A stretch of DNA of 64,000 bases from contig CM032122.1 in NCBI GenBank assembly GCA_018894105.1, positions 21,735,674 to 21,799,673 on the forward strand. Reading direction: 5' to 3'. This document shows positions 1 to 12,560 of this stretch, piece by piece. The DNA is from Jacaranda mimosifolia. Lineage: Eukaryota > Streptophyta > Magnoliopsida > Lamiales > Bignoniaceae. The translations under genes were made by a program, and so were the position numbers. Below the pieces are notes generated by a model. It ran no database searches. It was not told where the DNA came from and worked only from the letters and a program-made list of their open reading frames with translations. Position 1 is the first letter of the stretch. Every line of letters starts with the position of its first letter.

Positions 1-849
1 CATCTGTCAGTACTGTCCCATTTATATGTGAGCATTGCAAGCACGAATTTAGAAGGTTGAGTCAGAATTAGGTGCAAGAACTTACACAGTTCACATAGAA
101 TGAATTATGTCAACGGGCGAAGAGGAAAAAAGAGGAATAATTAAAGAGGGCTCGTTTGGCTCGTGGAGTAAGACGTTATACAATACACACATATATCTTC
201 TCACTTATTAAGCTCAATATTTTTGGTCCGTGGGCTCCTTGCTTTATGGCTATTGTCGTCTAATTCATTACTTAATTAATTCAACTAGGCCAAACTGATA
301 TACTATTTTGCCTTTAGAGCAAGAATAGAGTTTGGTTCATTAAAATTGAATCAATTGATTGAAGGGTAATTTTTAGAATTAAATTATTATCCTTAACTTT
401 AATAGCGCAAAGTTAAATAAAAGGGGGAATATGTTGAATAGAATATCGTTTTCGAATTAATGAATAACAATCAATTGGATACATAATTTCTATCTTTCCA
501 TTCTTTTGATATGTATCTTATTTTATCTAAACAAACATGCTAAACCAGTGCATTAATCGATTTAACAATATTTGTTTCTATAATAGGTCATACATTGATT
601 TCCATACCAACAATATGTGAAATGTCATGTCTTAAACACACCATTGGTGTATATTATATTTTGAAGTGCGCTAAAATATCTAACAAGATACATATGTTCC
701 ACTTTCTCCCTGGATTGTGGTGGCAATGAAGCCAACAATTTGAAGCACCGCGAAGCGGAGGCCAAATCACTTTGTATCTTGCACCCTAAACTCTTTAAGC
801 GATAATTTTGTATCTCCATACTAAAAATCTTCTTAGCAATACTCATATG
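1..849. other. AT-rich intergenic DNA
   Basis: No coding region, RNA gene or clear transposon end is visible. Short open frames here are AT-rich and resemble no family I recognise. Confidence 0.5.
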
Positions 850-1258
850 GAATAAAATGGGTTGGATTCTATATGAGTTAAGATAGATGGGTTGAAAATG
901 GATTGGGTTTTAAATGAGTTGAGTTGGGTTTGAAATGATTCCAATAAAAAATAAAAAAAATTGATTTAATTTACTTATTTAAAAAAATCAATTCAAAAGA
1001 CCATAATAATATTATTATACCTCTACACTCTATTTAATATACAATTTTACAACATATGGATGATTTATTAAATTAATTAAATTTTTTGAATGAACACATT
1101 TTGAACTTAGTTAAAATCCATTTTGAACTCAAATTTAATACAATCCGTTTAAAACCCAATTCACTCAAACTCATTTTTAAAATGTTGAGCCCAACCCAAA
1201 ATCATATATATTAGATTGAGCTCATGGATCTTAACCCAAATTGACATCCATAAATGGT
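850..1258. repeat. Possible degenerate MITE rich in GGGTT / AACCC words
   Basis: The left part is full of GGGTTG and GAGTTGGG words and the right part of CCCAACCC and AACCCAAATTGACATCC words, with an AT-rich core. This is the layout of plant hAT-like MITEs such as those at 26,596 and 59,218. I could not fix the terminal repeats or a target duplication, so ends are approximate. Confidence 0.35.
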
Positions 1259-1639
1259 CCTTTACGATTGTTCTAAGAAACCACAATCCTTTCCAATCTC
1301 GAGTTTCCACATGGTCATGAACACTGATATTTTTAATTTCTAAATGATTTCCATGGCAACGACTGAGAAGATATGAAATTTATTGCTCAAAAATGTTTCC
1401 TGTTGTCAAGGAATCTCTCTCTAACTGAATTTTAATATACGTCCTGAATTTAAGAATGCCACAATGTATCGCATACATTTTCATTCCCAAAACAATTAAG
1501 AAAGTACATCACGAGACGGAAGTGAATTTCTCGACCAAGAGAGGGCTGGACTCGGAAGATTTATGAAGTTCTACATTAAAGGAAGTTCCAGTTTTGAAGA
1601 TTGGACAAGCAAAATATATAGGCAGAGAAGAATGTAATT

Positions 1640-1872
1640 AACCAAATTAAAGAATGAACATTAGGCCTAACTCAACCCCAAAAGCTAGCTCAAGAGGTGA
1701 GGATTGCCCAAGACCATATATAAAAACCACAACTTATTTATTTCACCAATGTGGGACACTAACATACCATGCGCACTCCCAAGAATGAACATCTGAAGCG
1801 TAGAATAACATAAAATGTGTAGCCCAACAACATTGGTTAACCCAACATTAGAAATGGGTGGCTCTGATACCA
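1640..1872 (-). mobile_element. TRIM-like miniature LTR retrotransposon fragment
   Basis: Read on the minus strand, TGGTATCAGAGCC (1860-1872) is the usual primer binding site for initiator tRNA-Met. About 95 bp further on, at 1764, TGTTAGTGTCCCACATTGG begins an LTR-like stretch with a TATATATGG box and the GGTCTTGGGCAATCC and GAGCTAGCTTTTGGGG words of a common plant TRIM family. No coding capacity is present. The order binding site - short internal part - LTR implies that this is the 3' portion. The 5' LTR, expected at higher coordinates, was not found. Confidence 0.6.
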
Positions 1873-2480
1873 CTGTAAATTCAATTTATCATATATCAGC
1901 TTGAGTTTACAATTCCATGTTCTAAATTCATAATATAAAACTTGAGAAAATAATTATTTACCAGAAGGATCTAATTAACTTTCATGAATATTCCAACAAT
2001 AAAAAAAAAATTGAAAAAAGATTATGAATTTCATCAAGTTTTGTTTGATCAAAGCTTGAAAACAGCTTCAAGTGTATATGTTGTGTGTCCATTTCCTGCC
2101 AAAAGTTGGGAGTTTTGAAACTCTGTTAGTAAAAATATGTAATTTTCTCACTTTTGACAGCTCCAAACTCTGAAAATCTATTACATCAATTATTAACTAA
2201 CTGACCGAGTTTAATACAACAGTCCAACTTTCGGATAAACCCATGATCTATGGCCTGTCAACTACAATCTGAGCAACTGTCATATAAACTAACCACAGAT
2301 AAAATAACACACACTCCATATATTTGGACAAGTCTTGAGAGTTAAGAGGTGCAGCTCATGTTCGTTACCTAGAAACTGAACAACATATATATATATATAT
2401 GTATATATAAACCCCTATTATCATAGTACTAGGCAACTTGATTTCTAACATTAATTACAGCTACTAATTTGCTATTGTCA
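1873..2480. other. Intergenic DNA before the ABCG pseudogene
   Basis: AT-rich sequence with a short (AT)n run near 2385-2408. The missing 5' half of the ABCG gene (Walker A region and N-terminus) was looked for here and is not recognisable. Confidence 0.5.
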
Positions 2481-4264
2481 TGTGTTGTAAAGTCATCTAG
2501 GAACACTTACATAGATGATGAAGGGACGATGGGAGTGTCCAGTGGTGAGCGCCGCAGGGTTTCAATTGGAATGGACATCATACATGGACCTTCTCTCCTA
2601 TTCTTGGACGAGCCCACTTGAGGTCTAGACTCCACCAGTACCCATAGTGTGATAAAAAGGGTCCATGATATAGCACCCTCTGGAAGCACTGAGATCCTCA
2701 CGATTCACCAGCCCTCATCCCGCATTCAGCTAATGCTGGATCACCTCATCATCCTGGCTCGAGGGCAGCTCATGTACCAGGGCTCACCTAAAGATGTAGC
2801 CCTCCATCTAGGCTGGATGGGCCGAATCCCCACAGGTGAAAATGCCATTGGATACTCCATAGATGTGGTGCAAGAGTATGAACATTCAGAGCTTGGTGTT
2901 GGCTGAGTTTGCTCTTACTGGACTCAAGCCACTGCAACTGGTGGCCTATGAGGAGATGTCAGCTCCCATGGAAGCCCCCTCGCCTTCTCCAGCCTTGCTG
3001 CCTAGATGGACCAGCCGCCAGCAGGCAGCAGAGGGGCATGGAGATAGGCTAGTAAATGCCTTCACCTGCAGATGACAAAGAATGATGAGAAGGATTTTGA
3101 TCATAGTGTAAGGAGCCTGTGGAACAACACATCAAGGTCTCGGAATACTAACCAGACAATGATCTATACACCAACAAAAAAAGCATGCTGATCAAAAAGC
3201 TTTAAGTCGAAACATTTAGATGCACTTTCTTCTTATTCAATTTTCTTGGCTAAAAATGACTTTCACATGTTTACACATAAGTCACATATCTTCCATCTAT
3301 ATTTTCAGCCCTTCTCCAGGATACTACATGTAAGGCACTCCAACTCCTCACAGCAGTGACTACACCGTCAATGAAGATGACTACATAACCCATAGAAGTG
3401 TCCTCCCAACCACCATGGCGGCATACCACCACACTATCCCCAAGTTTGCCAATTCCTTCTTTCCAGAGACCTGGATACTAATGTGCCACTACTTCATAAA
3501 CATCAGGTGAACTCCTTAGCTCTTCCTGTACCAAATTTTCGTCCTCACCGTAATGGGCATCATGATGGCCACCATGTTCTGGCACCCCAAAGACAATCTT
3601 CAGGGAATAACCAACCATCTCAGCTTCTTCATCTTCACTGTCTGCCTGTTTTTCTTCTCCTCCAATGATGCTGCCCCAGCCTTTATCCAAGAGCGCTTCA
3701 TTTTCATTTGCAAGACATCTCACAATGCTTATCGGGGGCTTCATCCTACGCTATTGCCGGGCTCATCACCTAGCTCCCTTTCCTGGCTCTGCCAGCTGAC
3801 ATTTATGCAGTAATTGTGCGGTTTCCATTAAGGCTTCAAGGCTTGTTTGTGACTTCTTGCTCGTACTCTACATATCACTGTTCTCTACCAACTCCTTCGT
3901 GGTTTTCGTCAGCTCAGTGGTGCCCAACTACATTCTGGGATATACATCTGCGATTGCCTTCACAGCACTTTTCTTCCTTTTTTGTGGCTACTTTTTGGAT
4001 AGTCGTGCTATTCCTAAAGTATTGGAAATGGATGTATTACATCTCCGCCATGCCTCATCCATATGAAGGGCCGCTAATGAATGAGTATCAAACTAGCAGT
4101 ACTTTTGGTAACATAAGGGGAATACTATCTTGGAATCACTTGGCATTGGGACTGATAAGCATTTGAAGTGGCAGAAGGTGTATGTAATGCTGGGATGGGT
4201 TGTTCTGTACAGAGTTTTTTTTTATATTGGTCTGTGTTTCTTTTCAAAGAACCAAAGGACATAA
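2481..4264 (+). pseudogene. ABCG half-transporter pseudogene, STR/STR2 clade
   Basis: Remains of an ABCG (white-brown complex) half-transporter. Similarity starts near 2502 with [12 protein letters not shown], the stretch before the ABC signature, then GERRRVSIG, a Walker B/D-loop read as DEPT-stop-GLDS (TGA at 2619-2621), the switch region ILTIHQPSSRIQ, and the linker SPKDVALHLG. A frameshift near 2895 is followed by LAEFALTGLKP. The transmembrane half (3316-4264) shows [66 protein letters not shown] and the C-terminal SKNQRT with its natural stop at 4262-4264. At least five more stops and several frameshifts break it, and the N-terminal half with Walker A is absent. The linker and tail resemble STR/STR2, which act at the periarbuscular membrane in mycorrhizal roots. 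The clade assignment rests on remembered family sequence. Confidence 0.82.
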
Positions 4265-5092
4265 GATGTTTTATTGCTGTTGTCCTAGGAGCTAGTGTTT
4301 TAGACAAGAACAGCTTCATCATAGTTGTCATAGGGCTCAAGTCCTGGTAATGATTTTTATACATGAAGTATATAATTGTAGATTCTGTCACTGAATCTTA
4401 AAATTCTAATACAGACTGAATTTGGTTGCATAGAAGCCAATCAATCGTAGAGCAGATTCTGTCATCAAAGTTTGTAATCCTAATCCAGACTAAATTTGGT
4501 TGAACTGAAGCCAGTTGTAGAGCCAATGGATTTACATGAGCCCTTCTAATTGTTCCATGCTCCAGGAAGACCGGCGAATCATAAGTACAATAAACAACTA
4601 AAGAGAAGCAGTGTTAAATAGAATCAGGAAGACTGAAGCCATTAAATTTTTTCCTTCTGTATGGAAATAAGAACAAGAGTTTTTAGAGGAATAACTGACA
4701 TAAATATCTTGCACTGTTCCAGACCACCAAATCTGCAAACAATATAGTATGTGCAAAAATTTGTAGTGATTGAACAAGCAGCATCACCACATCATGCTTC
4801 AAACAGAATGAAATTGCAATGAAATACTCATAGATTAAGTCCAGAAAGGATATAGATATACAGATATTTTATTTTCTAATAAAGAAATCGAAAAACTAAA
4901 CTGTACCACTTTCTGACCCATCTACATTGCAGCTAATTCGAATTTATGCACTAGGAAAAAGATACTTCCAAGGCTGTTGAAACTAGTAGAAACATAATTA
5001 CTCATCTACTACTAATTAGAAAGGAAATCTACTTGTAAGGTTATATGTCTAGCAACAGTTCTAAGGCTGCATTCCAATTACTGTTTCTATAG
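4265..5092. other. Intergenic / 3' flank between ABCG pseudogene and bHLH gene
   Basis: The words GATTCTGTCA, ACTGAATTTGGTTG and GAAGCCA occur twice (4381-4445 and about 4455-4515), a partial local duplication. The part next to 5092 should contain the bHLH 3' UTR. No other gene is visible. Confidence 0.45.
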
Positions 5093-7081
5093 TCACTCAG
5101 CTCCTTTTCCTAATGCTGGCTGCTTTTCTAGAATTCGAGATGACCATGTGTCGGCTAGAGTAGGGTACCGAGCAAGTGGTTTGCTCACAATAGAAATATG
5201 CCTAGATGCAAATTGTTCAGCACCAAACTTTGGATACGCCTGAATATTTGAGCAGAATGAGGCAAGACGTAAAGGATTTACAATTAGTCGTTGCTGTTCT
5301 CCAGGTTGTGTTGAAGAGCACGTGAGATGACCATCACTACTATGCATCGCCAGCTCTTGGTTCTGATATTCAAGAGGGACCTTATTCAGGTCTAATTGCG
5401 ACTTGGAAAACCTAGACTTGAGCTCTGTTTGCAGTTTCTCAATTTGTGCCTCTAGAACAGAATTTTCATCTTTTAGCTCATTCATCTCCATAGTCACCTT
5501 CAATATAAATATTATAATAAGAGGAATGCAGATCGGCAGATCATGGCATAATATTAATTGCAGATCAGCAGATGATTCATTATAGCCCATGTATATGACC
5601 CCACATTAGCCCCCATATATGATCCCTGACAAATTAAATATATATTTGCAAGAAGCTAGATAACAATCCCTTCACATGAAAATAACTTATTTACTGTTTG
5701 GACTTACATAATGGGATTCAGATAACAGTGCGACATTTTCTTTTCTATGATACTTGATCTGAGCCAACATGTCCTTCACCATTCGACTGGCTTCAATTAA
5801 TACAGAGACCTTATGGCTATTCTCATCGGGTAATTCTGAAACAACAAATTCACTAAGGAGTCTGCTTTTGAAGTTTATCTATCATTTGCTTTAATCAAAC
5901 AGGGATCAAGGTACTCTGAAGGCACATAACATACTTTTTGTTTCACATTAGAAACATAAATGATTCTAGAGTTACTAGGAAACATTAAACATTACCAAGA
6001 GAATTAGCTAGAGCAAGAAACAGCTCATTCATATGTTCACGTATCATCTTCTCTCTCTCAGATTTGTGAAATCTCTTAGGAATCTTTCCCTGATTCTTCT
6101 TGCTAGAATGATCCCTACGAAAAGGAGGGCTTTTAGTAAGACTCCACAGCTAAGACATAGTACAAACTAGATAAAGAAAGTTGATAGTACAAACTAGATA
6201 TAGAAAGTTGATTTCATAACTTGATAGCAAAATGAATATTCACTTTTATCGGAACAAAAACTTGAAAGAAAAATACACGTCATGATTATTTTAGTTAGAG
6301 AACCAGCCACAGCAGGACCAATCCTCTAAATGCATAAAGACATATAACACCATGTATGGGAAAATCAATAAGGATCCAAATAATATTTTTCTTATGCAAA
6401 TTAATTTCAAAAACAAAAATTATAGGGGAAGGAAAGGTTGACTTGGGAGTTTAGCTTTTAACTTCTTGAGGACCCCTGACATTACTTTCCACTGGCTCCA
6501 GGTCATGAGGCCATATTGGAAACGTTTCAGAAATACTTGTTGAACTATTTTATGGGTTGAATAATAAAGTTCTTCACAGGAGTAAACAATGATTTCATCT
6601 ATTTTTAAGAACTTCAGATATAATATATATATATATATATATATATGCATGCACATCAAACAAACTACAATTTTCGAATTAAAAGTATATGCATCAAATT
6701 CACATAATGCTATTTTACAGAAAAGAAGACATCAAAAGGACTACTTTGCAAATTCATGAATAGTTCCATGACAAACAGCTAATTTGGCCACTCTATCTAT
6801 CCAAGATCCTCCTAGTGGTATCATATTATAATCGAACAACAAAATTTGAGAAAATGATAAAACAAAAAAGATGTAAATGCTTTAACAAAGTTCAGCTCCT
6901 CAATAGAGAAAATAATTTCATCCATGCTTAGCATCATAAACAGGACGATTAATCAGTCTTTCAAAAATCAAAGGCAGCTTCATCCGTCTAAAAGAAGAAC
7001 ACAGAGTTAAAGCACTTACCCTCTCATCAATGCAGCTGATGCCATTTTATACCTAGCTATGGCAGCAATATCAGAATGCAT
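5093..7081 (-). CDS. PYE: bHLH transcription factor, bHLH47/POPEYE-like, four coding exons
   Basis: Predicted nuclear bHLH protein of 237 residues. Coding exons (5'->3' on the minus strand) are 7081-7020, 6114-5996, 5835-5708 and 5497-5093; every join has GT-AG borders and keeps phase, and the length is close to Arabidopsis PYE (about 240). Exon 1 starts MHSDIAAIARYKM. The basic region and helix 1 (residues 34-60) read KRFHKSEREKMIREHMNELF, with E42 and R46 at the usual E9/R13 base-contact positions. Helix 2 is LIEASRMVKDMLAQI, followed by a coiled coil through MEMNELKDENSVLEAQIEKLQ. DLNKVP (139-144) fits the EAR repression motif DLNxxP. In Arabidopsis PYE (bHLH47) is a repressor of iron-homeostasis genes under iron deficiency. 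The frame is uninterrupted, so the gene looks functional. A 5' UTR intron is likely, since a GTAAGT donor lies near 7903. A paralogue in the same bHLH subgroup cannot be excluded. Confidence 0.88.
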
Positions 7082-8586
7082 TTACGGCTCCCTATCACCA
7101 TGGAGACGATAAAAAATGTTAAATTAGTGTAAAAAATGCAGCAAAAGCTCATAAGAATGGTGACTGCAAACACTCAGCATCTATTTTACACAGGAAATTA
7201 AGATCAACTGATAAAATTCGGCAACCAACTACAAAAATTCAACAGAAAAATGGGGCACAGGTAGACGTTTCGATCTAATAAATCACCAGATAACCAGGCC
7301 TGGATCATAAATAAGTTGAATTTTCTAAATTCTCCACATATCTACTATATGTGTCAAGATTTCAGAAGCAGCCTAATTTCTTTTCAAAGTGAGAATGAGA
7401 GCGAGAAGGAAATTGCTAAAAGATTAACTAAAATATAGTTGCAATTATGTGCTCCTATTACATATGGAGACCATGAACTCAAACCCCTTTTCCCCAACAG
7501 ATTGTAAAATGTAAAAAATAATTAATACACACACAAACACATATATATAAACACACAAAGACACATTCAAGTAAATTAAGTAATTGAAAAAGAAGAGAAA
7601 CCCACTGCATTTGTTTTCATTCAAACAAGCATAGCAAAAAAAATTCAAACTTTCAGCTCATATGTTATTCCACAACACTAAACTTGAACCTTTTTTTTTT
7701 TTTTTAATCCTTCCTCTTTTGGGACAATTTCACACATCAATTGCAATTACACAAAGTCACAAGAACCAAAAGACCAAAGTGAAATCAAACACATATTTCA
7801 CATAAAGGACAATTCCCAACTCACGCGCGAATACGAGAAACAAAACAGATAAAAACGACTTCCTTGCAAGAACTTATCAACAAATGATGAACAAGAACTT
7901 ACATTTATCTAAACTTTTTGGGAAGTCAAAGATTAGTGTTTGCTAGGGATGCATGAACCTGTTCGAAATTATAATTTTGTTTGAGGTGAATAAGAATTGA
8001 AAAATATGATACTCAAATGACAACGTGGGCGTGTGGCGGGCAGCTCCGAGAATGAGACATCTGACGGAGACGATGTTTATTGAGTGCCACGCTGGCTGGG
8101 TCTTTTGTCGTTTAGTATCAGCAAAGCACGCCAAGGGTTGACCTTTTCCACGTGCTTTGACCGTTCTGTCCCTCCATGTCACCTTCATTTATCTTTTCCC
8201 AATTGTTTTTTTTTTAAAAAAAAATTGTTTGAAATTATTTTATTTCACTTTTATATTTAATTAATAAAATTGAACCACTTGGAATAAAAGATTCAATTGA
8301 CAGATATAAAGCAAATACAATTGATTCTAGTTCAATGTTATTGGGCTTTCTTGTCAATGTTCTAAGTTATTTTTCTTGTTAGACAATATGATTGGGATAA
8401 TATTCGATTGATTTGACACTTGTATGTGTGACGTTTGAAATATGAATTTTAAAAAAAAATTAGTACACATGCTGTGTAAATATTAAAAAATATATAAACA
8501 ACATAGATACAATAGCATTATATTTGTTAAAAATTTTAGGATACCATGAGATTTCAATATAATTATTCAATATATATAAGTATTTT
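7082..8586. other. 5' region of the bHLH gene (5' UTR intron and promoter)
   Basis: No other gene is visible. On the minus strand a GTAAGT donor near 7903 suggests a non-coding first exon just upstream, spliced to an acceptor shortly before the ATG at 7081. Upstream lie a G-box (8149-8154) and TTGAC W-box cores. AT-rich DNA follows to the LINE insertion. Confidence 0.5.
8149..8154. promoter_or_regulatory. G-box CACGTG in the probable bHLH47 promoter
   Basis: A perfect CACGTG lies about 1.07 kb upstream of the bHLH ATG and about 250 bp upstream of the presumed first exon. TTGACC at 8135-8142 and TTGACC at 8157-8162 flank it as W-box-like cores. Clade IVc bHLH proteins activate PYE-type genes in Arabidopsis and bind G-box/E-box sites. 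That this site is used is inference. Confidence 0.45.
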
Positions 8587-8605
8587 AAATTAGGCAAAAT
8601 GCATA
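8587..8605. repeat. Target-site duplication, left copy, of the LINE
   Basis: This 19-bp sequence recurs at 13,977-13,995 with one mismatch (G to A at its seventh base). The two copies enclose the LINE. Confidence 0.75.
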
Positions 8606-9213
8606 CCATCATTAAGTAGATTAAGAATTAGTTTGAATATTATTTTTCTCTCTTTTGGAGTTTTTCTCTTTCTCTGCCTGGGAGTTACTGTCTCCTTTTT
8701 TAGGAGCTTGCCCGATTCTTGTAGATTACTATTTTAATTTCATTATCAATTTGTTTTACACAATTTTATCCACGTTTTGCTCATATCCAGGATTTTTTCT
8801 TTGTCAAGTGTGGTGCATCTGCCCACTGTTCGTATGTTTTCTTCTATCTTTGTATCCTTATCCTCATTCATTTTGTTTTCATCTGCTTGTGCATTGCTTT
8901 TGCAAGAATTGTTGTGAGTTCCCATTTCTAAATCTTGATTACTCGTTATTAGTTTTGCCCTGGTTTTATTAATGCTGCTACCATGGACATAGTAGGTAGC
9001 CAAATGCATAATTCGCTTGTCCTTACCAAATCTAAGAAGGAATTCCTTCTTATTCCTGATGACATATGGACTACTCATACTTTGAATTTTGAATTGGTGT
9101 TGGTTGGCAGATTACTCACATAGAAACCATACAATTTTAAAGCATTTTACCAAACTATGCCCCAGGTGTTCAATCCAAGTCAGGGCATGGAAGTGAAAAT
9201 AGATTGGATAAGG

Positions 9214-9660
9214 GCGTTTGCTTTTTGTATTTTCTTATGTCCGAGACAAGGATAAAGTGCTAAATGGCTATCCATGGTCCTTTGACAAAAGCCAACTAGT
9301 ACTCTCATCATTGCGTTTGGATGAAGATCCCTTTCATGTTAACTCGAATTGGAGTCCATTTCATGTTCAAGTTCGTGGCCTTTTTATGCACAAACATACG
9401 GTAACTATCGCATAATGGCTTGGAAATAAAATTGGCATTTTGGGGGACATATGTTGACTAATCTTGGCCATCTATCTGCGGATTACTTACGGATAAAGGT
9501 ACAACTAAATGTAGCCAAACCCTTGCCATGGATCACACAAATTACCACCTCTTTGGGATCCTAAATAGTAGTTTCGTTTCGATATGGACGTCTACTAAAT
9601 TTTTGCTATGTGTGGAATTATTGGTCATAATATGAATGATTGTGAACAATAGTATCTCCC
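9214..9660 (+). pseudogene. LINE ORF1 remnant: DUF4283 and CCHC zinc knuckle
   Basis: VLNGYPWSFDKSQLVL and DPFHVNSNWSPFHVQVRGLF match the DUF4283 domain of plant LINE ORF1 proteins. At 9601-9645, in another frame, CYVCGIIGHNMNDC keeps the C-x2-C-x4-H-x4-C spacing of a retroviral-type zinc knuckle, the RNA-binding end of ORF1. Frameshifts and stops separate the two. Confidence 0.75.
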
Positions 9661-10289
9661 TAACTATGATTCGAACACTGACATACAATTTGGGCATTGG
9701 TTACATGCTAAGCCTTCTGGATCTCTTTTAGATTTCAGTATACATCCTCATTGGTTGATTCTCATGCCTTTGTTGGTACCCATATAATGAGTGGAATAAA
9801 TATTGATCTTCACCATGGTCAGAAGCTTTTAGCTCCTTAAGGCTATGTCATCTTTGGATTGTTTGATCATTCATCTAACAAAGATTCCCCTCTTAATGCT
9901 AACGATCTCCAATAAAGATAAATGTTGCTGCCAAGCTAACAATTAATCAAAAGTATGTATTTCACCATCTCACTCTTGGTTTAATATCTCGAAGCACGAT
10001 AGTGAGTCAGAGTCTTATTCTATTGCTCCTCCTCTATGCACTAGTACACTAGCCATAATCTTTTATCCTTGGTTGAGGTCCCGCTAATTGTTGTTGATGT
10101 TTCTGCACCTATTACAAGTGGTATAAAACGGCCATATGCTACACGGTCCACAAATAGGCACTGGCTCTCAATATGTACAAATCCTAAACCCTTCAAGTCT
10201 GATGAGAACTGATCCATAGACCCTCATCCTCGTGCTGCTAAACCTCTTAATTCTTGTTTGTTGATCCACACGGCTGCCACATAAACCCT

Positions 10290-10560
10290 CTGGTCACCTT
10301 GAATTGTTTATCATGGAATTGCCAAGGGCTGGGGTACCCTTAGTCACTTCGAGAACTTCGTGATTTGCTCCAACAATACAAACCCAAGCTCTTATTTTTA
10401 GTGGAAATAAAATTATCAAAGAAGTGTATGGAACATATTCAGGATATGCTTGGCTTACATGGTGTCTTTATTTCTTCTAATGGGAGATCGGGAAGGTTGA
10501 CATTGATTTAGCACAAAGATATTTAGGTTATTCTTCAAAATTATTCCCAAACACAGTGAT
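10290..10560 (+). pseudogene. LINE ORF2 endonuclease remnant
   Basis: LNCLSWNCQGLG begins the AP-type endonuclease domain of plant LINEs (usually the start of ORF2). RELRDLLQQYKPKLLFLVEIK follows, with the glutamate at the catalytic E position, then SSNGRSGRLTLI. Stops interrupt the frame. Confidence 0.75.
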
Positions 10561-11589
10561 TTTTCAGTTTATGCGGATCTCATTTGTTAGCTATTTTACT
10601 TCACAGGTTTCTACAAAAACCCTGTGGCAAGTTAATGTAGACAATCTTGGCAATTTTTGGAGCGGCTTTGTACACTATCGATACTACTCTAGTTATGTGT
10701 CGGTTAATTTAATGATACCCTACGTCAAATCGAGAAGCAAAGAGATATAGTAGTTCCTAATTGGAGATTTAAGGCTTTTTGATCTTACTTATGCTCAGCC
10801 AAACTTCATAATTTAGGTTTTGTTGGTTATCCTTTCACGTGGTGTGATAAAAAGGATATATCTCTACACTATCTATGAGAGATTGGACAAATTCTGTGCA
10901 TAAACTACTTGGATTAATCAGTTTCTTCTTATCAACTTAATCATATAAGTTGTCGTTCCTCCGAACACTAGGTCGCGCTTCTTTAGGCTAATCATATGGG
11001 ACAATGTATCTCTAATCCTAAGCGATGTCAGTTTAGGTTTGAAGTGATGTGGCTAAAATCGGTCGATTGCTCTAAGGTAATAGAACAATAATGGGACGCA
11101 TTACAGGCTACTGATTAATGTCTTAGGGTATGGGAAGAAATTAAACACTATCGATTGGGTCTACTGAACTGGAGTCATACCTCTTTTGGTAATGTTACAC
11201 GACAAATTGCTGCTTTGAGAAATCAAATTGATGCTTTGCCAAGTGTTGTTATCACGAACTCATCTCAGGACCAAGCTAAAAGATTGAGGCTGCATATGGA
11301 TGAACTATTAGATGAAGAAGAAATAATGTGGAGCCAGTGATATAAATCTCAATAGCTCAAGGAAGGGGATCAAAACATAAAATTCTTTCATGCCAAAGCA
11401 AAAAATAGGCATCAGTTTAATCGGGTCACAGGTTTGCGAGAGCCTAATAGCAATTGGTGTACTACTGCACAATAAATGGAGCCTATTACACTTTCCTATT
11501 TTCATACTTTGTACCAATCTAGCTGACTACCTAGTAATGCTTGTGAGATTGTGTTAAACTCAGTTAAGCAACAAGTAAAGCAAACAATG

Positions 11590-12560
11590 AACGAGGAGTT
11601 ACTTAAACAATTCATTGCAGAAGAGATTGCTCAAGCTTTATCTCAAATGTTCCCTTTCAAGTCACCTAGTCCTGATGGTATGCCTGTCCTTTTTTTTCCA
11701 AAACTTTTGGCACATATTAGGTTGTGATGTCACTGAGTATGCTCTCAATTTTTTAAATCTTGGTATTGATTTTCCTAAATTTAATTATACTCACATTGTC
11801 TTAATCCCAAAATACTCTAAGCTTGAGTTACATGTTGTTTATAAGGTAGTTTCTAAGGCTATTGTTAATCCCCTTCAACCTTTTCTTAATTCTATTATCT
11901 CTAGTACTCAATGTGCTTTTGTGCCGTCCCATTTAATTACTGATAATGTGTTAGTGGCCTATGAGATCAATCATTTTCTTAAGAATAAATCTAGGGGTCA
12001 TCAAGGATATATGTCCTTGAAACTAGATATAAGCAAAGCTTATGATAAGACATAGTGGTATTTTCTTGAGAGAATGATGTATAAATTAGGTTTAGATGTT
12101 TGTTTTATTTGCCTTACCATGAGATGTATTACCACTGTTTCTTATGCAATAATTCTTAATAGGAGCAGTTTGGACTCTTCTACCCATAATGGAGTATTTG
12201 ACAAAAAGACCCCTTGTCACCTTATTTGTTCCTCTTTTGTGCAGAAGCTTTAAGCTCTTTCATTCGTTGCAGGGAGCAGGAAGGACTTTTATATAGAGTA
12301 AGAATATGTCGGGGTGCACCTAGTATTAAACACTTATTTTTTGTAGATGACACTCTTATTTTCTGCCAGGCCACTTAGATGGTTGCTCATATCATTAAAG
12401 ATGTCCTTGATACCTATACCTTAGCTTCTGGATAGCACATTAATCTACGAAAATCCACGGTGGTTTTCAGCAAAAATACATCTCCTGCTGTTAGGTACTT
12501 GATTCAAGAAATCTTTGTCATGAGGGTTGAGGAAAAGCATGATAAATATTTTGGCCTATT
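11590..12560 (+). pseudogene. LINE reverse transcriptase remnant
   Basis: Reverse transcriptase blocks appear in order: EEIAQALSQMFPFKSPSPDGM (fingers); IVLIPKYSK; STQCAFVPSHLITDNVLVAYE; motif A as LKLDISKAYDKT with its aspartate; and motif C as FFVDDTLIFCQA, keeping both catalytic aspartates. The frame breaks at 12,053 and at several later points. Confidence 0.85.

Noticed and set aside
8746..9078. 110-codon minus-strand frame in the LINE 5' region
   Set aside because: It lies antisense to the LINE leader, has no recognisable domain, and its composition mirrors the pyrimidine-rich plus strand.
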